Part shown: in pieces, positions 36,034 to 46,554 of the stretch
How positions within the stretch are numbered: position 1 is the first letter of the stretch
How the letters are laid out: each line of letters begins with the position of its first letter
Assembly (NCBI GenBank): GCA_965277895.1
Contig: CBDIDR010000001.1
Location: 496,001-560,000 of the forward strand
From: GCA-2862585 sp965277895
GTDB taxonomy: Bacteria; Bacteroidota; Bacteroidia; Flavobacteriales; UBA7312
Length of the DNA stretch: 64,000 bases
Direction: 5' to 3'
Notes under the pieces: generated by a model
What the model saw: only the letters and a program-made list of their open reading frames with translations
Databases searched by the model: none
Told to the model about the DNA's origin: nothing
Translations under genes and position numbers: made by a program

Positions 36034-39015
36034 ATGACTAAGCAAAAAAAATACTGGAAGGGGTTAGCAGAATTAGCTAATGATCCAGCTATTGAAAATT
36101 TAAAACACAACGAGTTTGCTGAAAAGATTCCTGTAGATGACTTTCTTGGCGATAGCGAAACACTTTCTAATTCAAGCACATCGCGTAGAGACTTTTTGAA
36201 GTTTTTAGGTTTTAGTACTGCTGCTGCTACATTGGCAGCATGTGAAACTCCTGTTATAAAATCTATCCCTTACGTTGTTAAGCCTGAAGAAATTACGCCA
36301 GGCGTTGCCAATTGGTATGCCTCAACGTTTTATGATGGAAATGACTTTGCAAACGTCTTAGTAAAAACAAGAGAAGGACGTCCAATCTTCATTAAATCCA
36401 ATGACCTAACTTCTGCTACCCCTAATGCAAGAGTTATTTCATCTGTATTATCATTATACGATTCAAACAGACTAAAAGGGCCAATGCACAATGGTAAAGA
36501 AGTTTCTTGGTCTGACGCTGATAGCGATATCATTAAGAGACTTTCTGAAGTTGAAGGAGATGTAGTAGTTTTAACGAATACTATCATTAGTCCAACAACA
36601 CAGTCAGTGATTGACAAATTCTGTTCAAAGCACAATGCAACTCACGTACAATACGATGCAATTTCATATCAAGGTATGCTAAACGCTAATCTTGAATCCT
36701 TTGGTCAGAGAGTAATTCCAACCTATAAATTGGATAAGGCAGATGTTCTGGTTTCATTTGGAGCTGACTTTTTAGGAAGTTGGTTGAACGTTGGGTTTGA
36801 AAAGCAATACGCTTCAAATAGAAATCCAAAGTCAGGGAAAATGTCTCGTCATTTCCAGATAGAAACGAATATGTCTTTATCAGGCTCTAATGCCGACGTT
36901 AGGATTCCCGTAAAACCTTCCGAAAAATTAAGCTTACTAGAAAATCTTTTTGATGCATTGAAAGGAAATTCTTCTGCCGATGCTAGAATAAAGGACATGG
37001 TAAGTGAACTGTCAGCAGCTAAAGGAAGATCTTTAGTAATTTGTGACAGTAATGATAAAGCTGTACAGATAATGGTGAACGCCATTAATGACCTGCTTTC
37101 CAACTATGGAGCAACTATAGATTTATCAAATCCATCTTATTTAAATGCTGGGGACGATAATGCAGTAGCTCAGCTTGTTGAGGATATGAATGCTGGAAAG
37201 GTTGGTGCTTTAATCATGAGTGGTGTTAATCCATCTTACACATTATCTAATGCAGAGGACTTTAACTCTGGGTTAGATAAGGTATCACTTACCATTTCTA
37301 CAGCTTTAAGTATGGACGAAACATCAACTAATGTTGAGTATGTATGTCCAGATCGCCATTATTTAGAAAGCTGGGGAGATGCACAAGCATTCCACGGACA
37401 GATATCATTCACACAACCTACTATCCAGCCATTATTTGATAGTCGTCAATTCCAGGACTCAGCGTTATTGTGGTCTGGAGTAGACTCAGACTATTACGCT
37501 TTTGCAAAGAAGTATTGGAGAGGAAAAACATCATGGTCAAAATCAATTCATGATGGAGTAGCAAGTATATCAAATGAGCCATTAAGATTAACTTCTTTTT
37601 CAGCAAATGTAACATCAATCACTAAAAATTCTGAGGGATTAGAGCTAGCATTATATCAGTCTAATTCTATGGGTGATGGTTCACAAGCAAACAACCCTTG
37701 GCTACAAGAATTACCTGATCCAATTTCAAGAGCATGTTGGGATAATTACATTACAATTTCAGCGACTACAGCTCGTGAAAATGGATTGTCAAATTGGAAT
37801 GGTTCCGACGGATCATTAGATGGTGATGTAGTAAAACTTACAGTTGGTGATAAGGTATTAGAGAAAGTTCCAGTTTTAATTCAGCCAGGACAAGCAATAG
37901 GCACTATTGGTTTAGCCTTAGGCTATGGACGAACTGCCTCTGGAAAAGTTGGAAATGGTGTAGGAGTAAATGCTTACACTTTAGTTTCTAACAACGACTA
38001 TACTGCTTCAGGAGTACAAATGGAGAAAGTAGAAGGAGAGCATGGTTTTGCTTCTGTACAGTTGCACCATACTATGATGGGTAGAAGTCTTATTAAAGAA
38101 ACTACTCTAGAAGAATATAACGCAGACCCTAAATCGGGTAATCCTGATATTTTGTTTGAAACACATAAAGGCAAGTTATTTGCTGATGAAGTTACTTTAT
38201 GGAAAGAACACGACCATGAAACAGGTCATTTCTGGAATTTATCTATAGACTTGACATCTTGTATAGGTTGTAATGCATGTGTAGTAGCTTGTCATTCGGA
38301 GAACAACGTACCTGTTGTTGGAAAAGAAGAGGTAAGAAAAAGTAGAGATATGCACTGGTTACGTATCGACAGATACTTCTCTAGTGATATGACAGAAGAA
38401 ATCGCTGAAGAGCAAGACTTAGGAGCGGTATCTAAATACAAAGCAATGGAAGTTCCTTCTGAAAATCCAGATGTTGCTTATCAACCAGTTATGTGTCAGC
38501 ACTGTAATCATGCTCCATGTGAAACTGTTTGCCCTGTTGCGGCAACTTCACATAGTGCAGAAGGACAGAATCATATGGCTTACAATAGATGTGTAGGTAC
38601 ACGTTATTGCGCAAACAACTGTCCTTATAAAGTTCGTCGTTTCAACTGGTTCAACTATGCTGAAAACGATGCCTTTGACTACAATATGAATGATGACTTG
38701 GGTAAAATGGTATTGAACCCAGATGTTACTGTCAGAATTAGAGGGGTCATGGAAAAATGTAGTATGTGTATTCAAATGATTCAAAAAACAAAACTTGATG
38801 CTAAACGCGATGGCAGAAAGGTTTTAGATAAAGATGCACAAACCGCTTGCTCAACAGCATGTCCAACAAACGCACTCGTATTTGGTGATGTTAACGACGA
38901 ATCAAGTGAAGTAAGAACCCTAAAATCTGATGAAAGACAGTATTATTTACTTGAGGAGATTAATACTGCTCCTTCTGTATTTTATCAGACAAAAATTAGA
39001 AATAGAAAAGCTTAA
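36034..39015 (+). CDS. actB: ActB: molybdopterin-oxidoreductase-like iron-sulfur subunit of ACIII
   Basis: A 993-residue fusion of a molybdopterin-enzyme-like part and an iron-sulfur part. The N-terminus has a Tat-type RRDFLKFLG signal at about 50-58 followed by LAAC, placing it at the outer face of the membrane. The central region resembles the catalytic subunit of such oxidoreductases but in ACIII carries no molybdenum cofactor. The C-terminal part holds four cysteine clusters, including CIGCNACVVAC from residue 743, CQHCNHAPCETVC from 821, and CSMC. It starts 24 bases after actA. Confidence 0.95.
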   Translation: MTKQKKYWKGLAELANDPAIENLKHNEFAEKIPVDDFLGDSETLSNSSTSRRDFLKFLGFSTAAATLAACETPVIKSIPYVVKPEEITPGVANWYASTFYDGNDFANVLVKTREGRPIFIKSNDLTSATPNARVISSVLSLYDSNRLKGPMHNGKEVSWSDADSDIIKRLSEVEGDVVVLTNTIISPTTQSVIDKFCSKHNATHVQYDAISYQGMLNANLESFGQRVIPTYKLDKADVLVSFGADFLGSWLNVGFEKQYASNRNPKSGKMSRHFQIETNMSLSGSNADVRIPVKPSEKLSLLENLFDALKGNSSADARIKDMVSELSAAKGRSLVICDSNDKAVQIMVNAINDLLSNYGATIDLSNPSYLNAGDDNAVAQLVEDMNAGKVGALIMSGVNPSYTLSNAEDFNSGLDKVSLTISTALSMDETSTNVEYVCPDRHYLESWGDAQAFHGQISFTQPTIQPLFDSRQFQDSALLWSGVDSDYYAFAKKYWRGKTSWSKSIHDGVASISNEPLRLTSFSANVTSITKNSEGLELALYQSNSMGDGSQANNPWLQELPDPISRACWDNYITISATTARENGLSNWNGSDGSLDGDVVKLTVGDKVLEKVPVLIQPGQAIGTIGLALGYGRTASGKVGNGVGVNAYTLVSNNDYTASGVQMEKVEGEHGFASVQLHHTMMGRSLIKETTLEEYNADPKSGNPDILFETHKGKLFADEVTLWKEHDHETGHFWNLSIDLTSCIGCNACVVACHSENNVPVVGKEEVRKSRDMHWLRIDRYFSSDMTEEIAEEQDLGAVSKYKAMEVPSENPDVAYQPVMCQHCNHAPCETVCPVAATSHSAEGQNHMAYNRCVGTRYCANNCPYKVRRFNWFNYAENDAFDYNMNDDLGKMVLNPDVTVRIRGVMEKCSMCIQMIQKTKLDAKRDGRKVLDKDAQTACSTACPTNALVFGDVNDESSEVRTLKSDERQYYLLEEINTAPSVFYQTKIRNRKA

Positions 39016-39025
39016 TTAATAAATT

Positions 39026-40399
39026 ATGCAAAAAGAAAGCCCTATAAGAGAGCCACTAATTTTAGGTAATAAAAGTTACCATGATATTACTGTTGACGTC
39101 GCTAAGCCAGTATTAGCCAAAGCCAACAAAATGTGGTGGATTGTATTTGGAATCTCATTAGTCTTATTTGTTTGGTGGATATTATCTGTTGGATACACAA
39201 TAGGTACAGGAATTGGCGTTTGGGGATTGAACAAAACCGTTGGATGGGCATGGGATATTACTAACTTCGTTTGGTGGGTAGGTATCGGTCACGCTGGAAC
39301 GCTAATTTCAGCCGTACTATTACTATTCAGACAGAAGTGGAGATTATCAATCAACCGTTCTGCAGAGGCGATGACTATTTTTGCCGTTGTTCAGGCAGCA
39401 ATGTTCCCATTAATTCACATGGGAAGACCATGGTTAGGCTATTTTGTATTTCCTATCCCAAATACTTTTGGGTCATTGTGGGTAAACTTTAACTCACCAT
39501 TACTTTGGGACGTTTTTGCGATTTCTACTTATTTCTCCGTTTCTTTTGTATTCTGGTATGTAGGTTTAATTCCTGACTTTGCTATGATTAGAGACAAGGT
39601 TAATGAAAAGTATTGGCCACTGCGTAAAAAGGTATATAGTATACTATCGTTCGGATGGAGCGGTAGAGCTAAAGATTGGCAACGATTTGAAGAGGTATCA
39701 TTGGTATTAGCAGGTTTAGCTACTCCGCTTGTATTCTCGGTGCACTCTATTGTATCTTTTGACTTCGCAACCTCTGTTATACCTGGATGGCACACCACTA
39801 TATTTCCTCCATACTTTGTTGCTGGAGCGGTATTTTCTGGTTTTGCCATGGTACAAACTCTCTTATTAGTGATGAGAAAAGTTGTAGGTTTAGAAGCTTA
39901 CATTACTATTAAGCATGTAGAGTACATGAATATAGTTATTATGTTGACTGGTAATTTGGTAGGTATTGCATACTTAACTGAGCTTTTCATGGCATGGTAT
40001 TCAGGAGTTGAATTTGAGCAATATGCTTTCTTGAACAGAGCAACAGGACCTTACTGGTGGGCATATTGGAGTATGATGACGTGTAATGTTATCTCACCTC
40101 AGTTAATGTGGTTTAAAAAATTAAGAACCAACATCGTGTTTACATTCATATTAGCATTGTTCGTAAACATAGGCATGTGGTTTGAGCGATTTGTAATTAT
40201 TGTAACATCTCTCCACCGTGATTATTTACCATCAAGTTGGAGTATGTTCTCACCAACCTTTGTTGACATAGGTATTTTTGTGGGGTCTATCGGTTTCTTC
40301 TTTGTACTATTCCTATTGTATTCAAGAACATTCCCAGTAATTGCACAAGCGGAATTAAAAACGATTGTAAAATCTTCTAGCGAACAATATAAAAAGTAA
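39026..40399 (+). CDS. actC: ActC: NrfD-like quinol-binding membrane subunit of ACIII
   Basis: A 457-residue integral membrane protein with about ten hydrophobic helices, of the NrfD/PsrC family. It begins with a soluble stretch and then WWIVFGISLVLFVWW and repeated tryptophan- and proline-rich helices. The subunit takes electrons from menaquinol in related complexes. It begins 10 bases after actB and 4 bases before actD, an unbroken operon. Confidence 0.94.
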   Translation: MQKESPIREPLILGNKSYHDITVDVAKPVLAKANKMWWIVFGISLVLFVWWILSVGYTIGTGIGVWGLNKTVGWAWDITNFVWWVGIGHAGTLISAVLLLFRQKWRLSINRSAEAMTIFAVVQAAMFPLIHMGRPWLGYFVFPIPNTFGSLWVNFNSPLLWDVFAISTYFSVSFVFWYVGLIPDFAMIRDKVNEKYWPLRKKVYSILSFGWSGRAKDWQRFEEVSLVLAGLATPLVFSVHSIVSFDFATSVIPGWHTTIFPPYFVAGAVFSGFAMVQTLLLVMRKVVGLEAYITIKHVEYMNIVIMLTGNLVGIAYLTELFMAWYSGVEFEQYAFLNRATGPYWWAYWSMMTCNVISPQLMWFKKLRTNIVFTFILALFVNIGMWFERFVIIVTSLHRDYLPSSWSMFSPTFVDIGIFVGSIGFFFVLFLLYSRTFPVIAQAELKTIVKSSSEQYKK

Positions 40400-40403
40400 A
40401 GAC

Positions 40404-40925
40404 ATGAGTAAAAAAGTCATTTACGGAATATTTGATGATGAAGAAGTACTTCTTGATAGTATCAAAGAGGTGCGTTCTAAGGATATTTCCATTAAAGAAG
40501 TTTATACACCATTTCCTGTCCATGGACTTGACCATGCTTTAGGTTTGGAAAGAACTCGATTGGCAATAGCGGCTTTCATCTATGGAGCTATTGGTTGTAC
40601 TCTAGCAATATGGATGACTTATTACATTATGATTTTAGACTGGCCTCAAAATATTGGTGGTAAGCCAAGTTTTGCATACTACTTGAACATGCCAGCATTT
40701 GTTCCAATCATTTTTGAGATGACAGTATTATTTGCTGCTCACCTGATGGTAATTACTTATTTATTTAAATCTAAGCTGTTCCCAGGTCAAGAGTCATCTA
40801 GTCCTGACCCACGTACAACAGATGATAAATTCCTTATGGAAATAGAATCTGATGATGATAAGAAAATCAGTGATTTATTAAAAAAGACTGGTGCAACAGA
40901 AATTAACGTTAAAGACATTGCATAA
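40404..40925 (+). CDS. actD: ActD: DUF3341 subunit of ACIII
   Basis: A 173-residue small membrane subunit. The family opening YGIFDDEEVLLDSIKEVR and the motif YTPFPVHGLDHALG precede two transmembrane helices (about 55-80 and 95-125). It has a cytoplasmic N-terminal domain. actE follows with no gap, so translation is likely coupled. Confidence 0.93.
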   Translation: MSKKVIYGIFDDEEVLLDSIKEVRSKDISIKEVYTPFPVHGLDHALGLERTRLAIAAFIYGAIGCTLAIWMTYYIMILDWPQNIGGKPSFAYYLNMPAFVPIIFEMTVLFAAHLMVITYLFKSKLFPGQESSSPDPRTTDDKFLMEIESDDDKKISDLLKKTGATEINVKDIA

Positions 40926-41522
40926 ATGAAAACAGTATCTACTAAAATCCTTCTAATAGCGGTACCTTTTTTAGCGATATCGTTGTTATTTTCGTCTTGC
41001 TCTAATAATGAGGATGGAAGACCTGGTTATGAATTTATGCCAGATATGTACCGTTCGCCTTCTTTAGAAATATATTCGTCTAATACCTTTTTCAAAGACA
41101 GCCTCAATGCACGTCAGCCCGTAGATGGGACTATGCCAAGAGGGTTTGTAGCTTTTGATTATGAGAACACACTTGAAGATTATTTATTAGCAGGTAACGA
41201 ATTGAAAAATCCGTTTGAAAACTCTGAAGAAAATCTTGAGAAAGGCAAGAAATTATATCAAATGTTTTGTACGCACTGCCATGGAAAAAATGGTGACGGT
41301 AAAGGAAGCATTACACATCCAGTATACGGAGCTATCCCCAGTTATGCTGATGATGTGATGATTAGAAGAACTGGAGGAAATATGAATACTCTAGCGGATG
41401 GTAACATTTACCATGCCATATATTATGGATTAAATGCTATGGGCCCTCATAACACACAGTTGAACGATACTGAAAGATGGTTAATAACCATGTATGTTAA
41501 AGAATTACAAAAAGGAAACTAA
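40926..41522 (+). CDS. actE: ActE: monoheme cytochrome c lipoprotein of ACIII
   Basis: A 198-residue periplasmic cytochrome c. A signal peptide ends in the lipobox LFSSC near residue 25, so it is lipid-anchored. The heme motif is CTHCH at residues 115-119 within LYQMFCTHCHGKNGDG, and a later methionine (GLNAMGPH) is the likely sixth ligand. It probably passes electrons from ActA to cytochrome oxidase. Confidence 0.93.
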   Translation: MKTVSTKILLIAVPFLAISLLFSSCSNNEDGRPGYEFMPDMYRSPSLEIYSSNTFFKDSLNARQPVDGTMPRGFVAFDYENTLEDYLLAGNELKNPFENSEENLEKGKKLYQMFCTHCHGKNGDGKGSITHPVYGAIPSYADDVMIRRTGGNMNTLADGNIYHAIYYGLNAMGPHNTQLNDTERWLITMYVKELQKGN

Positions 41523-41549
41523 AATTATAAAGATTAAAACAACTGTTAT

Positions 41550-42728
41550 ATGTACACAGTAACTAAAAATACCAGATTAATCTCTTACGCTTTAATGCTA
41601 GTGGGTTTGTTAGCCACTATCTTTGGTTTTGTTAACGATGCTCATAGAGCTTGGCCGAGTTTAATGGTTAATAATTACTTTTTCTTAGGCATTTCTGCAT
41701 TTGCCATATTTTTTATTGCCTTGCAGTATGCTTCTGAGGCAGCATGGGCAACACCATTTAAACGTGTAGCAGAAGGAATTACTTCCTATTTTATTGTTGG
41801 TGGTATCATTATGTTATTTATAATAATTGCAGGCAAGATGCACTGGAATCACATTTGGCACTGGATGGCAGATGGTATAATGGATCCAAATGACGAGCAT
41901 TATGATGCTATTATTGCTGGTAAAGAAGGTTACCTTAACTTTCCTTTTTTCTTCCTAAGAGCTGTAGCCTATATCCTAGGATGGTGGTACGCTGCTAAAC
42001 GACTAATTGCATTATCCAGAAGAGAAGATACTGAAGGAGGACTAAAAAGCTATAAAGCAAGTATTACAACATCGGTAATTTTTATTGTTTTCTTTGGCTA
42101 CACCTCTTCCATGATGGCTTGGGACTGGATAATGTCGATTGATACACACTGGTTCAGCACACTATTTGGTTGGTTTGTTTTCTCTTCAATGGGAGTAACA
42201 GGTTTTACTATGATTGCAATGGTAGCTATATACTTAAAACGAAAAGGCTATTTAGAGCAGGTTAATGAAAACCATATTCACGATTTAGGAAAATGGATTT
42301 TTGCATTTAGTATACTATGGACATACATGTGGTTTTCTCAATTCATGCTGATTTGGTACTCAAATATTCCAGAAGAGGTAACGTATTACATGGCACGTTG
42401 GGACAACTACAATGCTTTATTTTGGATAACATCTGTTATTAACTTCATATTCCCATTATTAATATTAATGAGCCGAGACAGTAAAAGAAACTTTGGCTAT
42501 ATAATGACTGTTGGTGTTATAGTCTTAATCGGACATTGGTGTAATGTGTTTTTGATGATTGAACCTGGTGTGATGAAAGACCATTGGCATATTGGCTTCA
42601 CTGAAATAGGCATGTTTGCTGGCTTTTTAGGGCTCTTCCTATTCATTGTGAACAAAGCCCTAACTAAGGCACCATTATTTGTAAAGAATCACCCTTTTGC
42701 TGATGAGAGTATTCATCATCACGTATAG
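41550..42728 (+). CDS. actF: ActF: NrfD-like membrane subunit of ACIII
   Basis: A 392-residue integral membrane protein with about ten helices, often annotated quinol:cytochrome c oxidoreductase quinone-binding subunit 2. Conserved stretches include KMHWNHIWHWM and MAWDWIMSIDTHWFSTLFGW, characteristic of ActF. It is the second NrfD-type subunit, next to ActC, completing the six-subunit complex. coxB follows after 39 bases. Confidence 0.93.
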   Translation: MYTVTKNTRLISYALMLVGLLATIFGFVNDAHRAWPSLMVNNYFFLGISAFAIFFIALQYASEAAWATPFKRVAEGITSYFIVGGIIMLFIIIAGKMHWNHIWHWMADGIMDPNDEHYDAIIAGKEGYLNFPFFFLRAVAYILGWWYAAKRLIALSRREDTEGGLKSYKASITTSVIFIVFFGYTSSMMAWDWIMSIDTHWFSTLFGWFVFSSMGVTGFTMIAMVAIYLKRKGYLEQVNENHIHDLGKWIFAFSILWTYMWFSQFMLIWYSNIPEEVTYYMARWDNYNALFWITSVINFIFPLLILMSRDSKRNFGYIMTVGVIVLIGHWCNVFLMIEPGVMKDHWHIGFTEIGMFAGFLGLFLFIVNKALTKAPLFVKNHPFADESIHHHV

Positions 42729-42767
42729 ATATATATTATTAGATAACAAAAAAACAAATAAGCGAAA

Positions 42768-43799
42768 ATGACTACTTTTTTAAGCTTTTTAATCATAACC
42801 CTAACAGTAATTGGACTAGTACAAGTTGTTCGAATAATCGAATTAGCTACAAAGTTAAAAGGTCCTCAAGACAAGATAATTACTGACCAAGATAACCGCT
42901 ACAATGCACTTGCGATGCTGATAGTAGGCTTAGGATTTACGGCCTTCGTAGCCTATTCTTTCAAGCTATGGGGACACTTGATTTTACCTGACCCTGTAAG
43001 TGTACACGGTGAAGGGATAAAACTATTGTGGGATACCACTATGGCTCTAATTCTTGTTACCTTTTTTATCACACAGACGTTATTGTTTGTATTTACCTAT
43101 AAATACAGAGGTAGAGAAGGTAATACAGCTCTTTTCCAAACCCACAATAATAAATTAGAGTTACTATGGACATCCGTTCCGGCTTTTGTTCTAACAGGTT
43201 TAATACTATTTGGATTAAGCACTTGGAATAAAACTATGGTCCCTGATACTACTAACGCTAAAATTGTAGAGGTATATGCTCAACAATTTAACTGGACAGC
43301 TCGATATGCTGGAGATGATAATCAGTTAGGTAGAGCTCATTATACTTTGATTGGTGGTGTTAACACTTTGGGTGTAGATATTAATGATTCAACCTCATTT
43401 GATGATAAGGTTGTTAGAGAAATTCACCTTCCTGTTGACCAGCAAGTGCTGATGAAGTTTAGGTCTCAAGATGTAATTCATTCCGCATATCTTCCGCATT
43501 TTAATGTGCAGATGAACTGTGTACCAGGTATGAATACTCAATTTGCGTTCACACCAACAAAGACGACCAAAGAGATGAGGGAAGACCCTGAAATGATTGA
43601 GCGTATGAAATTCATCAACGAAGCAAGAGCAAAACGAGGTGAATCACCAGTTGAATTCGATTATGTTCTACTTTGTAACAAAATCTGTGGTTCTGCCCAC
43701 TACAATATGCAGATTAAAGTAATTGTTGAAACCCAAGAAGAATACGATGCTTGGCTTAAGGAACAAGAGACTTTCAAAACTCTAGTAAGTGCAAACTAA
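42768..43799 (+). CDS. coxB: Cytochrome c oxidase subunit II
   Basis: Electron-entry subunit of the terminal oxidase, 343 residues. Three hydrophobic stretches (about 3-20, 45-70, 90-112), then a periplasmic cupredoxin domain. The CuA ligands are visible: His238 in IHSAYLPH and CNKICGSAHYNM with Cys303, Cys307, His311 and Met314. It links directly behind ACIII, so the two complexes are likely made together, in line with ACIII-oxidase supercomplexes of Bacteroidota. Confidence 0.95.
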   Translation: MTTFLSFLIITLTVIGLVQVVRIIELATKLKGPQDKIITDQDNRYNALAMLIVGLGFTAFVAYSFKLWGHLILPDPVSVHGEGIKLLWDTTMALILVTFFITQTLLFVFTYKYRGREGNTALFQTHNNKLELLWTSVPAFVLTGLILFGLSTWNKTMVPDTTNAKIVEVYAQQFNWTARYAGDDNQLGRAHYTLIGGVNTLGVDINDSTSFDDKVVREIHLPVDQQVLMKFRSQDVIHSAYLPHFNVQMNCVPGMNTQFAFTPTKTTKEMREDPEMIERMKFINEARAKRGESPVEFDYVLLCNKICGSAHYNMQIKVIVETQEEYDAWLKEQETFKTLVSAN

Positions 43800-43821
43800 A
43801 AATATAGATTAAGAATATATT

Positions 43822-45585
43822 ATGTCAGATAATCACGAACACCACCACGAAGAAACATTCATTTCCAAGTACGTTTTTAGTACTGACCATAAGATGATTG
43901 CTAAGCAATTTCTTATTACGGCGATGGTAATGGGTGTCATTGCGATTTTAATGTCGGTATTTTTCAGAATGCAATTGGCATGGCCCGCTGAAGGCTACCC
44001 TATACTTGAAACATTTTTAGGTAAGTGGGCTCCTGATGGGGTAATGGATCCAAACATCTATTTAGCACTAGTAACCATTCACGGAACAATCATGGTGTTC
44101 TTTGTATTGACTGGTGGACTTAGTGGTACATTTTTTAACCTACTTATTCCACTGCAAATTGGAGCAAGAGATATGGCATCAGGATTCCTGAATATGTTAT
44201 CATATTGGTTCTTCTTTGTATCTTCAGTTGTTATGGTCATATCCTTATTTGTGACCTCTGGACCTGCCGCTGCTGGTTGGACTATTTATCCGCCATTGAG
44301 TGCCTTGCCACAAGCTATGCCTGGTTCTGGATTAGGAATGACGCTTTGGTTGGTAAGTATGTCTTTATTTATTGTTTCAGCACTATTAGGCGGACTAAAC
44401 TATATTGTTACAATACTTAACTTAAGAACTAAAGGAATGTCAATGACTAGACTACCTCTAACAATGTGGGCGTTTTTAGTGACGGCAATTTTAGGTGTAT
44501 TATCTTTCCCAGTATTATTATCAGCAGCTTTATTGTTGATTTTCGATAGAGGGTTTGGTACAGCCTTTTACTTGTCAGACATTATGATTCAAGGTGAAAT
44601 GCTGACACAAACGGGTGGTTCTCCGGTATTGTTCCAGCACTTATTCTGGTTTTTAGGACACCCTGAGGTATACATTGTATTGCTGCCTGCATTAGGTATT
44701 ACGTCAGAGGTAGTATCCACCAGTTCTCGTAAGCCTATATTTGGTTATAGAGCGATGGTTGGCTCTATCTTAGCTATTGGTTTCCTATCCTTTATAGTAT
44801 GGGGTCACCATATGTTTATGACGGGAATGAATCCATTTTTAGGTTCAGTATTTACATTTACAACTCTATTAATTGCTATTCCATCGGCAGTAAAAGTATT
44901 TAACTACCTTACTACTCTTTGGAAAGGAAACATACAATTTACTCCTGCAATGCTGTTCTCAATAGGTTTGGTTTCTACCTTTATTTCTGGTGGACTAACA
45001 GGACTTATTTTAGGAGATAGTGCATTAGATATTAACGTACACGACACCTACTTTGTAGTAGCTCATTTCCATATTGTAATGGGACTATCTGCTATCTTCG
45101 GGATGTTTGCTGGAGTCTATCATTGGTTCCCAAAAATGTACGGTAAGATGATGAATAAAAACTTAGGTTATGTTCACTTTTGGTTAACCTTTATTTCTGC
45201 CTATGGTGTATTCTACCCCATGCACTTTGTAGGATTGGCTGGTGTACCAAGACGATACTATTCTAACACTGCCTTCCCTATGTTTGACGGCCTAGTAGAA
45301 ATTAATGAGCTGATAACGGTCTTTGCTATTTTAGGAGCTGTTGCTCAGGTATTTTTCTTCTTCAATTTCTTCTACAGTATTTATAGAGGAAAAGATGCTC
45401 CGCAAAACCCATGGCGTTCGAATACATTAGAGTGGACAACACCTACACATGATAGAATACACGGTAACTGGCCAGGTGAAATACCTAGCGTTCACCGTTG
45501 GGCATACGACTACAGTAAGCCAGGTGCTGATGAAGATTTTGTATCTCAAATAGTGCCACTCAAAGAGGGTGAAGAAGAACACTAA
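43822..45585 (+). CDS. coxA: Cytochrome c oxidase subunit I
   Basis: Catalytic heme-copper subunit, 587 residues, with about twelve helices. Low-spin heme ligand H in TIHGTIMVFF, CuB motif WFLGHPEVY (His-Glu-Tyr), the HH pair in WGHHMF, and HFHIVMG in the DTYFVVAHFH segment for the heme ligands. It reduces oxygen and pumps protons. Subunits III and IV are not in the window and must be elsewhere. A strong terminator follows. Confidence 0.95.
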   Translation: MSDNHEHHHEETFISKYVFSTDHKMIAKQFLITAMVMGVIAILMSVFFRMQLAWPAEGYPILETFLGKWAPDGVMDPNIYLALVTIHGTIMVFFVLTGGLSGTFFNLLIPLQIGARDMASGFLNMLSYWFFFVSSVVMVISLFVTSGPAAAGWTIYPPLSALPQAMPGSGLGMTLWLVSMSLFIVSALLGGLNYIVTILNLRTKGMSMTRLPLTMWAFLVTAILGVLSFPVLLSAALLLIFDRGFGTAFYLSDIMIQGEMLTQTGGSPVLFQHLFWFLGHPEVYIVLLPALGITSEVVSTSSRKPIFGYRAMVGSILAIGFLSFIVWGHHMFMTGMNPFLGSVFTFTTLLIAIPSAVKVFNYLTTLWKGNIQFTPAMLFSIGLVSTFISGGLTGLILGDSALDINVHDTYFVVAHFHIVMGLSAIFGMFAGVYHWFPKMYGKMMNKNLGYVHFWLTFISAYGVFYPMHFVGLAGVPRRYYSNTAFPMFDGLVEINELITVFAILGAVAQVFFFFNFFYSIYRGKDAPQNPWRSNTLEWTTPTHDRIHGNWPGEIPSVHRWAYDYSKPGADEDFVSQIVPLKEGEEEH

Positions 45586-45608
45586 GGTTTACTTAATATT
45601 GATTTAGT

Positions 45609-45638
45609 AAAAGCCTCATCGAAAGATGGGGCTTTTTT
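45609..45638 (+). terminator. Terminator of the act-cox operon
   Basis: AAAGCCTCATC pairs with GATGGGGCTTT across a GAAA tetraloop (one G-U), followed by T residues, about 25 bases after the coxA stop. Confidence 0.8.
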
Positions 45639-45722
45639 GATTTTCACCCTAATTGTAACCATTAAATATTAAATCGCGTACAATTAAACACACATAACCT
45701 CCTTTATAAAACCTGTGTGCCT

Positions 45723-46512
45723 ATGAAAATTAAAATTTGGACATTTATTTTTTTACTTCTTTTTGGTTTAGAAATTTAAGCCTTAAATTCCTTTAGCCAC
45801 TCTGTTTATTTTGATGTCAATCAAAGTATTTTGAGTGCTGAGGAGTTTAAGAAGTTTGAAAGCTATATCCAAAACGTGTCCAAAGAAAACAAGGTCATTA
45901 AAATAGAGGTGTTGGGCTATTGTGACGATATTGAACATGAAAGCATAGAGCTTAACCTATCAAAAAAACGCTCTAACTATATAAAGAATAAGTTAAAAAA
46001 AGTATTTAGTAAGCAGCAACTAAAGCAAATTAATTGGTGTCATAAACTGGACTGGCAGTCTATGGACACCGAGCAGATAAATTCTCTTTTGGCAAAATAC
46101 AGACGTATCGATATTGTTTTCAATGTAAAAGAGAATAAACATACCGCTTCACCTTCAGTGCAAAAAGGTGATAAATTTATTCTTAACGGCATTCTTTTTA
46201 AAGGTGGTGAGGATATCTTACTTGAAGAATCCATGCCTACCCTAAAAACCTTATACAATGAATTGATTAAGAACCCTAATTTGATAATTCAAATACAAGG
46301 GCATATCTATGATGCTGATTTTACCTTTACTGATGTATCAGCAAATGAAATGACTCTGTCCGCTCGCAGAGCCAAACGCATATTCGATTACTTACTCTTT
46401 AAGGGTGTTGATGATTCAAGGCTATCATATATTGGTTTTGAAGGTCAATATCCCTCTTGGTAAAGGACCTAAGTTCGATAGGCGAGTCGAGGTTGAAATA
46501 ATAGCTATCTAA
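45723..46512 (+). pseudogene. Broken OmpA-family gene
   Basis: An intact start ATG at 45723 opens a signal-peptide-like stretch (MKIKIWTFIFLLLFG), but TAA at 45777-45779 interrupts it in frame after residue 18. The same frame then continues as SHSVYFDVNQSILSAEE and a first OmpA-like half, a second half with INGHIYDAD-type pattern and LSARRAKRIFDYL, LSYIGFEGQYP, and stops at 46461-46463. An extra base near 46452-46456 explains this: in the next frame the OmpA end LGKGPKFDRRVEVEII follows to a TAA at 46510-46512. Two independent lesions make a pseudogene likely. A truncated product starting at TTG 45831 would lack a signal peptide. Confidence 0.8.
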
Positions 46513-46540
46513 AGCTATTTCGTTTGCTTCTATTTTAGTT

Positions 46541-46548
46541 TATCTTTG
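46541..46548 (+). promoter_or_regulatory. -7 promoter element of ruvB
   Basis: TATCTTTG, perfect TAnnTTTG, 6 bases before the ruvB ATG. A TTTG occurs at 46523-46526, 14 bases upstream, shorter than the usual 19. The message is probably leaderless. Confidence 0.55.
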
Positions 46549-46554
46549 TTCTGA

